Shown here in pieces: positions 21,082-27,543 of a stretch of 27,543 bases of DNA. The notes under the pieces are model-generated. The model had not been told where the DNA came from, did not search any database, and saw only the letters and a program-made list of their open reading frames with translations. How positions within the stretch are numbered: position 1 is the stretch's first letter; each line of letters begins with the position of its first letter. Location of the stretch: contig JBBBWG010027801.1 in the NCBI GenBank assembly GCA_037176905.1, forward strand, positions 1-27,543. Direction: 5' to 3'. The position numbers were made by a program, and so were the translations under genes. This stretch comes from Azolla pinnata. Taxonomy: Eukaryota > Streptophyta > Polypodiopsida > Salviniales > Salviniaceae.

Positions 21082-21168
21082 CAGCTGCTTGTGTTGTTGA
21101 AGAAGAAGATCAGCTGCTTGTGTTGTTGAAGAAGAAGATCAGCTGCTTGTGTTGTTGAAGAAGAAGAT
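21082..21168. repeat. Three perfect 29-bp tandem copies in the helicase leader
   Basis: CAGCTGCTTGTGTTGTTGAA plus GAAGAAGAT occurs three times without mismatch (21082-21110, 21111-21139, 21140-21168). On the minus strand it lies 26 bases upstream of the helicase ATG, so it probably sits in the 5' UTR, where it reads as a CUUCUUC/CAACAACA-rich leader. Perfect identity points to recent expansion or to assembly error. Confidence 0.95.
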
Positions 21169-21342
21169 CAAGCAAAGACTCTTCACTGATTGCATCGTCC
21201 GATGAAACTGACTGAGAGAGAGCTTGTGTGCCGGAAAGAACTGTTGTCGAGCGCTCTCGGATTCTGGCATCTTCCAAAGATCGAGAATCGCTGCCGAGGG
21301 GCGATGGGCCTCGACTGAGCTCGATCGACTCTTTCTCGTATA

Positions 21343-21557
21343 CGATGATGGGTTTCGATGATGGTGGTGGTGGGTTTCAGTGATGATGGTGGTGGGTTTC
21401 GATGATGATGGTGGTGGGTTTCGATGATGATGGTGGTGGGTTTCGATGATGATGATGATGGTGGGTTTTTGATGATGATGGGTTTCGATCGTGATGATGG
21501 TTGGTTTCAATGATGATGATGATGACGGGTTTTGATGATGATGATTATGATGATGAC
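21343..21557. repeat. GATGATGGTGGTGGGTTTC minisatellite
   Basis: About ten imperfect units of 19-25 bp built from GATGAT, GGTGGT and GGGTTTC, becoming a pure GAT array at the right end. It produces His-rich frames on the minus strand that are not genes. Confidence 0.85.
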
Positions 21558-21724
21558 AGTCATGATCATGGGCTCGCGATCGACGGTATCTTCTCTTGCT
21601 AGTTGCTGATGCTTTGGGCTACACCGATAGGCATCGACGATGGTTCTAGCTTGAGCCGAAACCAAACCATGTAGAAGCTGGTTCACAATGGCTTCACGCA
21701 TTAAGAGTTTGGTTGGTTTCGGTG

Positions 21725-22526
21725 TAGGGTTTGAGGTTTCCAAAGCTTCGGCTCAAGGGACACCGGTTCGGTTCGGTTCGAGATGTATCGGTTTCCGTTT
21801 CACAACTTTTTTTTATATGTTTCCTTAAACATAATAGCTATGTTTTTGTGGGACCCTAGTTAGAAGTCCGCGGTTAAAATGGTTTGATTTGGTTTGGTTG
21901 TGGTTTAATGGTTTGGTTTTTTATTGGTTTAAGCTTGAACTTTTGTAAGCGCTTTGGTCTAGGTTGGCTGTGGTTTAATTATTTTGGCTTAATGGCTTAT
22001 TTGTTCAGTAGTTTTGGTTGAAGTATTACTCTTTTTCAAATGGCTTGCTTTAAGTGCCACTTTGCTGACCCGTTGCTCTGATGCGTGAGTATAAACAGAA
22101 AAGATGCAAAACACAACAATATCATTGTGCACAACCAGGGTTGTAACTACAACAAGTCAAAGCCCTCCTCGTTCTTCTTTGCATTTCGCACACAGCGATC
22201 GGATCATCCCTCACATTCGTGACCTTTTTAATTCCTACTTCAGTATGCATGCTCGAGAACAAGGCTCGATTTCGGGCGGCAAGCCGATCGACGTGAACCA
22301 GCTTAGATGGTCGGTCCCTTCCTCAGTTCCGACACATCTTTACTCTTTCAGCCGTTTCTCTCGCCTTGAGTTTCAAATTTCAAACTTTTTTGTGCCATAT
22401 GATAGCTTACTGCGAGGGCTTCGATTCAAGTGTAAAAGCTCATACTGGTGGGCAGATCGATCAGCCGGTCATGTGAGATACGAGGCAGTGTTATGGTTAA
22501 GCGAACTAACCGCGCACGATACGCAA
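21725..22526. other. GGTTT-rich spacer, no gene recognised
   Basis: At 21,725-21,732 the minus strand reads AAACCCTA, a telo-box-like octamer about 670 bases upstream of the helicase start. From 21,740 to 22,030 the + strand is made of GGTTTGGTT/GGTTCGG runs with strong strand bias. A 171-codon + frame from 22,104 shows no motif and is probably chance. Confidence 0.45.
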
Positions 22527-22738
22527 AACCGATTCCGATGCATCAAGACAACGGTTCTATCGATCATTGCGATTGTCCAGATCAAACAAGATCATCAGAT
22601 CAGAGTAGACCAAACCTGACAAAAATCAAGCATCAGCATCAGATCAGGCCAAACCAAACCTGACAAAAATAAAGCCTTTCAAAACTGACTTAAAATCAAG
22701 CCTTTGCATGAACCCGCAAGATCTCTGACAACGCCTGG

Positions 22739-22747
22739 AAACCCTAA
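22739..22747 (+). promoter_or_regulatory. Upstream duplicate telo-box
   Basis: Identical AAACCCTAA in copy one of the 235-bp duplication, 236 bases upstream of the proximal one. Confidence 0.5.
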
Positions 22748-22974
22748 AAACTTCGACGGAGAACCGATTCCGATGCATCAAGTCAACGGTTCTATCGATA
22801 ATCGCGATTGTCCGGATCAAACAAGATCATCAGATCAAAGTAGACCAAACCTGACAAAAATCAAGCATCTGCATCAGATCAGACCAGACCAAACCTGACA
22901 AAAATTAAGCCTTTCAAAATTGACTTAAAATTAAGCCTTTTGCATGAAGCCGCAAGATCTCTGACAGCGCCCGG

Positions 22975-22983
22975 AAACCCTAA
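22975..22983 (+). promoter_or_regulatory. Telo-box AAACCCTAA, 34 bases before the RNase H2C start
   Basis: AAACCCTAA matches the plant telo-box, which is known from promoters of translation and replication genes and is usually close to the start site. An upstream twin lies at 22739-22747 in the first copy of the duplication. Confidence 0.65.
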
Positions 22984-23016
22984 AACCTTCTACCTGCTCT
23001 GTACTAGCGCGCCGCC

Positions 23017-24640
23017 ATGGCGGACCCAGTTGGAAGGCTTCGCCTCCCCGGCGACGGCAGCTGCCCCAGGCTCCCCGCTGACAAGGCTCACATGCTCCCC
23101 TTCTCCATCTCCTACGATGGCCCCGCTCCCGTCTCTCACTACTTCCACCCTCGCCTCTCTCCAGGTAGGTAGCTCTTGCAACATTCGGGTCCACAAGGAG
23201 AGGCTTTTCCTTTTTTAATAATGCCGTGTAGTGCTTCTGCGTGAATGTGAAGATGGTGTCAAAATTCTATGGGCGTATGTTCCTTTTGTGCTGATGAGGT
23301 GTCCGTTGGTATACTGTGGAATTTCATGGCCTGGCTAACTCCTTATTTCTCGCGTTTCTGGTTATGTGGGACGTTACACGGTGCTTTTTCCATCTGGATG
23401 AAACAAAATATCAAAGCAAAGGACGATATGATTCTTTCTGAACCTCGAGCTACATTATTTACGTGGACGCATTGTTTGTTTGGAATTCAGAAAGGATCAC
23501 GTCCTACTTCTGCTTTAGTCCTTGTTGCAATCGGATGGAAAAGACATCATGTGCAACATAAATACTAAGCAGAATCCTAAGAAATGCAGTGTTGACTAAT
23601 GCAACATCTCAATGGGAAAAGGAGAGTATAGTAACAACATAACTTCATATAAATTGCCGTCGTCTCCTCTCCTCCTTAAGCTAGTATGTGCAATTCCTTA
23701 TCAAATGTCAGATGCTGAAATTTTGAAAACCAAAGAATATCCAAGTTAACATTGTGTAAAAGAGCTTGAATACTACCCATGGAAGGAATGAAAATTGAAT
23801 CCCGAAGCTCGAGTATTTGTAGTATGCATATGTGAGCTGAAGGAGGAACTGATGTAAAATTGTATGGATGCAGATGCTAAAATTTTCAACCACATGTGAA
23901 AAGAAGATTATGCAAGATAACAGTTGTAGAAAAAGAAAAAAGGGATTGGAAAGAGCCTGAATACTACCCATGTGACATTGTTCATGTCTAGCAGATGTGA
24001 TACTGGAAGGAATAGAAGTGAAGGAGGCCTCATTCCGTGGGAGAAAGCTCCTCGGTCGAACCACAAATCTTCCACATGATTATTACGGTGAGTTCTCATT
24101 GTTTTGTTATTCCATTTATATAACCTCCTGCACTTTTTCACGGTGTTCATGGGCACAAACTTAACAGGGATCTACTTGGAGAAGGAGGTATCTGTGAAAG
24201 GGTCGAAAAAGCTAGACGACGAGAACACTGTTGATATTTGGAATGCACAGGCTATGTTCAAAGACATAACGTATTGGAGACATGATGATAATCCTCATTC
24301 CATTGGTAGTGGGCACAAGTTTTTCGACTGGTTGCATGTGGCATCAATGGTGGGCATAAGTTTTTTGACTGATTGTTGGTGGAAGAGGAGCTAATGTAAT
24401 TGAAAATGTGGTCAATAATATGCTAGCAGATATGAATTTGTTCTTATGTTATCCTCAAAAATTCTCTTTCTAGATGCACAAGCGAGTATATCCAGAGGAG
24501 GTAGACCGGGAGCGATGCAGACTTAGCAAACGTGGTATGTGTTGTACACCATGTGTATTTGGTTTAAGCATGGGACAAAGGGGATTTTCTTAAACTAGTT
24601 CTCGGTTTCAGGAGAGAAACGGAAGTTGGAGGAGACATGA
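23017..24640 (+). CDS. Ribonuclease H2 subunit C homologue
   Basis: Five exons: 23017-23164, 23995-24087, 24168-24349, 24474-24534 and 24612-24640; 513 nt, 170 aa, phases continuous, all GT-AG. The start GCCGCCATGGCG is optimal. Family features: HMLPFSISYDGPAPVSHYF (residues 26-44) and EASFRGRKLLGRTTNLPHDY, matching the bubble-like fold of RNase H2C with its conserved FRGR/GR-x(n)-P segment, then GIYLEK, then F-x-W-H near the C-terminus. RNase H2 is a trimer (catalytic A, scaffold B and C) that cuts RNA in RNA:DNA hybrids and excises single ribonucleotides from DNA. C is structural, needed for assembly. The exon 3 donor ATG|GTGGGC is weak and lies in a local duplication; retaining that intron would end the protein at 24,394. 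The first half of exon 1 is markedly GC-rich. Confidence 0.88.
23708..23990. repeat. Decayed duplication inside RNase H2C intron 1
   Basis: CAGATGCTGAAATTTTGAAAACC (first 20 bases quoted elsewhere) near 23708 matches CAGATGCTAAAATTTTCAACC near 23871, and GAATACTACCCATG occurs at 23768 and 23959. The first copy continues into GGAAGGAATGAAAATTGAA, which resembles the beginning of exon 2, and lacks the acceptor region. Confidence 0.6.
24305..24385 (+). repeat. 39-bp tandem duplication across the exon 3 donor of RNase H2C
   Basis: GTGGGCACAAGTTTTTCGAC in exon 3 is repeated 39 bases later as GTGGGCATAAGTTTTTTGAC, straddling the exon end at 24349. Confidence 0.7.
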
Positions 24641-25669
24641 AAAAGCAAAGTTCAAGACAACAGGAAACATGCGAGGGAGGAGATGGAGAGCATTGCAGAT
24701 CTTAACTTAGAAATGCTGGAATTGAAGTTTCTCTAAATCACTCCATATTGTCTGGGCAGCAAGACAAGATTAAGGCAGACTAGTTTACTCTGATGGCTTA
24801 TTCAGCTATGGATTTTATTTTATTTTGGAAAATGGGCCACTGAGAAATGCACTTTCCGAAGCCGGGGTACCAGTGAATCAATGAAGTGTAATGCATTCGA
24901 TGAAGGAAAGCGTTCAAATGCACATGATTATGCGCTCAGTCTCTTCATTGAAAATGTCTAGAATAGAGATTTTTCCTCTTTTTCTTGGATGGCTCCAATG
25001 TGTGTGTGCGTGTGTGTGTGTGGACATGATTTAAATGATTCCTTAATGCCAATACATATTGTGTTTTCTAAGCTAGGGTATTGCTTGCAATTCTATGTTC
25101 TGGCTGTGAAGATCGATGACGGAGAGTTTTCATTGTATAAAGTCTCAATTCCTTGATTTTCATAGGCTTTGAACTAGGATTGCTTAAATATTCTCTAGCT
25201 CAAAAATGCTAAATGAGTGGAATATATTATGAAGAGATGCTTACAAGGCTTGGGTCACTTCCATCATAGTTAAGGTTTCTCCTACGATTGGCAAAAGCTC
25301 TAGGGTTATGTCTAGGCTGTAGCTATGGCTCTCTCTTTTAGGGTAAGCTTTTACACATGTTTGCTTATATACATCAGTCATAAGTTGTAATAGTGGAAAC
25401 CTGAAGAAATCTTCACAAATTGGTTCATGGGCATATTTAGTTGCCATCACAAGCAGTCGAATTCAATTAAATGCACGCTTAAAGGGTGGTTAATGGGCTC
25501 AATAGGTGGTTCTGGATTGATCATCGGTTGATCTTGACAAGGCCTTCAAATTTTGATCAAACATTTTTTCTTTAGGAACGTGAAAATGGAAGTGGGGAAG
25601 GGGGGGGGAAGAAAAACAGTGTTTGTATGTGTACAATTTTGTTGCTGCTGCTGTTGCTCCCCAGTACAA

Positions 25670-25810
25670 GTAAGCTTTCCATGTCCCTGTTGCTGAGTTA
25701 GCTTTCCATATCCTTGTTTCTGTTTTGAGTAAGCTTTCCATGTCCTTGGACCTTGTTTCTGTTTAGAGTAAGCTCTCCATATCCCTGTGTTTGAGTAAGC
25801 TTTTCCATAC
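25670..25810. repeat. GTAAGCTTTCCAT minisatellite
   Basis: Four to five imperfect units of about 30-40 bp, each with (GT)AAGCTTTCCAT(A/G)TCC(T/C)T and a TGTTTCTGTTT-like spacer. Confidence 0.75.
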
Positions 25811-25904
25811 AGTTTGGGGCAGGCAAAATGAACCCCCCAAAACCCTTTTGCGGAGATTCAGCAAGAATAGCAGGAACTGAAGCGAGGGAATGAAAGACCA
25901 TCAG

Positions 25905-25936
25905 GAAGAAGAAGAAGAAGAAGAAGAAGAAGAAGC
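25905..25936. repeat. (GAA)n microsatellite
   Basis: About ten GAA/AAG units just upstream of the presumed leader of the last gene. Confidence 0.9.
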
Positions 25937-26103
25937 AAGAAATCCCCCCTCCCCTCTTTTCTTTCCTGCTCTTCGCTAACCTAACAATACTCCTGACTTG
26001 TGATCAGATTGATGTAGATGCATGCCTTGTTATTCTTTCTACGAGATTAACGGCCTGAACTGAAGCTCATGCGTCGGAGGTCCTGTCACAGGTTGCAGGC
26101 TTC

Positions 26104-27375
26104 ATGATGCACCCCAAGAAGGGAGTGTCTGTGAAGAAAGAGGAAAAGATCAGTGTATGCCCACGTTCTACACGTCGGTGAGTATTTGGAGTGAACATGA
26201 TGTTGTTTCTTGGCATGGGAAGTTGACTACAGATTCCTAGATTTTGCCATGTCAGGACTCGATCTTCTGGTCGTCACCACAATGCTGATCATCAACAGAA
26301 TGCCATGCGGTTATCACCACAAGGAGGTGATAGAGGGCCTTCAAGGGAGCAGCCAGAGCCTTTGAAACAAGCAGGTGCCCCTGGCAATGAAGGTGAGTGA
26401 TATGTTTTCCAGGCCATGGTTTTTAGAATGATTGGTATTAATTGCATTTGTGACGATGTTGTATGCGATAGTTCGCAATAGCGATTCTGATTTCGCTGTC
26501 ATAATGTATTGTAATGATGATGATATCGATGCAGGTGTTGCTCCACGCTCTACACGTCGGTGAGTATACGGAGCAAACATGATGTTGTTTCTTGGCACGG
26601 GAATGATTCCTGATTCCCCATTTTATAATGTCAGGACTCGATCTTCTGGTCGTCATTACAATGCCGATCATGAACAGAATGCCGCCTCGTTATCACCACA
26701 AGGAGGTGATAAAGGATCTTCAAGAGAGCAGCCAGAGCCTTTGAAGAAAGCGAGTGCCCCTGGCGATGAAGGTCAGGCCATGGTTTTTTGAAATGGATGG
26801 TATTATGTGCATTTGGAACAATGGTGGATGTGATGGTTCAAAATAGCGATTGTGATTGCACTGTTGGAGTGTATGATACTGATGATGATATCAATGCAGG
26901 TGTTGCTCCACTTACTCAGTTCAGTATATTAGACTATGTGAGGAAGAGAAAGATGGAAGATCCTTTTGCTTTCTCGATTAAGCTTGCAGAGCCACAGGAA
27001 AAGCATAAGCTGTATGACTGCCCTCTGAACAAGAGGAAGAAGCGAAGGAAGGTAGAGGTTCCTTGTCGCATTGCGAGAGAGTCGCCCAATCAACCCCCTC
27101 CGATCCAAGCGATGTTGGGAACTGTCAATGCAGATAACAGTGATAGGAAAGAGAACAAGCAAGATGAAGTTAAAGATAGCAGGAAAGGTAAATGTAAAGG
27201 TGAAGATGGCAAATCGGCACGGGCATCTGCACGAAGCTCTCTCTGGGATCAACTCTGTGTTTTAGAGATTGAAAAGCTGGGCATTCATTCTCAGATCATC
27301 AGCCTTATGATCAAAGAGGTAGAGCTTGTGAAAAGGAAATTGGACCTTCAAATGCAACTCAATAACACCGATTGA
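26104..27375 (+). CDS. Unrecognised basic, probably nuclear protein with duplicated exon pair
   Basis: I assemble five exons: 26104-26177, 26256-26392, 26535-26559, 26635-26771 and 26900-27375; 849 nt, 282 aa, GT-AG with matching phases. Exons 2 and 4 are homologous 137-base exons (RTRSSGRHxNADHxQNA, SPQGGD, REQPEPLK). Exon 3 (GVAPRSTRR) repeats the end of exon 1. The last exon has FSILDYVRKRKMEDPF, a strong nuclear localisation signal NKRKKRRKVE (about 168-177), a Lys-rich linker, and a C-terminal helical, probably coiled-coil segment (about 238-282). I recognise no domain. The first coding exon may be incomplete: the frame is open upstream to a TGA at 26056, and a CACAG or TGCAG just upstream could be an acceptor, so more 5' exons may exist. 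The exon 4 donor GTCAGG is weak. Confidence 0.7.
26160..26900 (+). repeat. Two-copy tandem duplication of an exon pair with introns (365-382 bp)
   Basis: CACGTCGGTGAGT occurs at 26171 and 26553, GTCAGGACTCGATCTTCTGG at 26251 and 26630, and the acceptor GATGATATC(A/G)ATGCAG|GTGTTG ends at 26534 and 26899. Exons and both introns are duplicated, and every splice phase is preserved. Confidence 0.93.
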
Positions 27376-27543
27376 TGATCTCCTCCCCCCGAACCCTCCA
27401 AACGACTAAGTAAAATCCTGATTTCCCTCCTTCCTTTTTTTTGCTCTTTTTTGTAAAATTTGCTCTTTCCTGTAAAATTTCAAGATGCTGTAACAAGGAA
27501 AGCAGAGCATGTCAAAAGAGTTTGGGGGGAGGGGGGGGGGGGG
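27376..27543. other. 3' region of the last gene, ending in a G-run
   Basis: The likely 3' UTR contains two copies of TTGCTCTTT-x-TGTAAAATTT (about 27440-27480), where TGTAA may act in polyadenylation. The window ends in a run of about 21 G broken once by an A. Confidence 0.5.

Larger units (their letters stand above)
22527..22990. repeat. Two-copy 235-bp tandem duplication upstream of RNase H2C
   Basis: The block starting AACCGATTCCGATGCATCAA at 22527 recurs at 22762, with about 90% identity by eye. It contains internal short repeats (ACCAAACCTGACAAAAAT twice per copy) and ends in CCGGAAACCCTAAAA or its relative. The second copy runs to within about 30 bases of the start codon, so the duplication has doubled the proximal promoter. 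Confidence 0.93.
24641..26103. other. Spacer between RNase H2C and the last gene
   Basis: It includes the RNase H2C 3' region, a (TG)n tract near 25,000-25,021, an AT-rich stretch, a decayed minisatellite (25,670-25,810), a (GAA)n tract and a CT-rich stretch that may be the leader of the last gene. A short minus-strand frame near 25,241-25,450 has no recognisable motif. Confidence 0.5.

Noticed and set aside
21139-21743. His/Thr-rich minus-strand frames
   Set aside because: Translations of the GATGATGGTGGTGGGTTTC minisatellite.
22104-22619. 171-codon plus-strand frame upstream of RNase H2C
   Set aside because: No recognisable motif, and its end runs into the 235-bp tandem duplication; probably chance.
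26788-26899. Upstream part of the open frame of the last exon (MKWMVLCAFGT...)
   Set aside because: It is intron: homologous to the intron before exon 3, and the acceptor ATGCAG|GTGTTG at 26899 restores the phase with exon 4.

Overview
The window looks like nuclear DNA of a flowering plant. It has spliced genes with GT-AG introns of roughly 80-1,150 bases, a eukaryotic tRNA-Pro with a pol III T-run, an intronless PLS-class PPR gene, and much simple-sequence DNA. The GC-rich 5' ends of several coding regions would suit a monocot, but I cannot name the species. There are seven protein genes (one cut by the left edge) and one tRNA. No operon, CRISPR array or intact transposon is visible.

Layout. 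1-244 (-): start of an unrecognised Lys/Glu-tract protein running off the edge. 393-464 (+): tRNA-Pro(UGG). 465-2690: intergenic, ending in a 225-bp tandem pair. About 2,690-6,531 (+): a six-coding-exon FCP1/NIF-type HAD protein whose catalytic motif reads D-V-N and whose tail is tandemly repeated. A TGA stops it inside the last repeat, with 103 further open codons behind. 7,382-9,409 (+): an intronless PPR gene with a truncated E motif, starting against a tRNA-like SINE relic. 10,543-16,875 (-): a complete 14-exon TCAB1/WRAP53-like WD40 gene whose intron 4 holds an exon-like cassette in the opposite orientation. 17,235-17,589: a 29/28-bp minisatellite. 19,092-21,056 (-): an intronless organellar DEAD-box helicase resembling RH47/ISE1, with hexanucleotide tracts in the coding sequence. 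21,082-22,990: several tandem repeats, ending in a duplicated block carrying a telo-box. 23,017-24,640 (+): a five-exon RNase H2 subunit C gene. 26,104-27,375 (+): an unrecognised nuclear-looking protein with a tandemly duplicated exon pair.

The genes look like independent housekeeping units and not a cluster with one function. TCAB1 (telomerase/Cajal-body RNP assembly) and RNase H2C (removal of RNA from DNA) both concern RNA-DNA biology, but as neighbours in a plant genome this is most likely coincidence. Exon coordinates were worked out by hand from splice consensus, phase continuity and protein-family resemblance. They add up without frame errors for the four spliced genes, but no transcript data were available. 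The dominant theme is recent local tandem duplication at 20-380 bp scale, which has altered exons, splice sites, leaders and promoters of most genes here.
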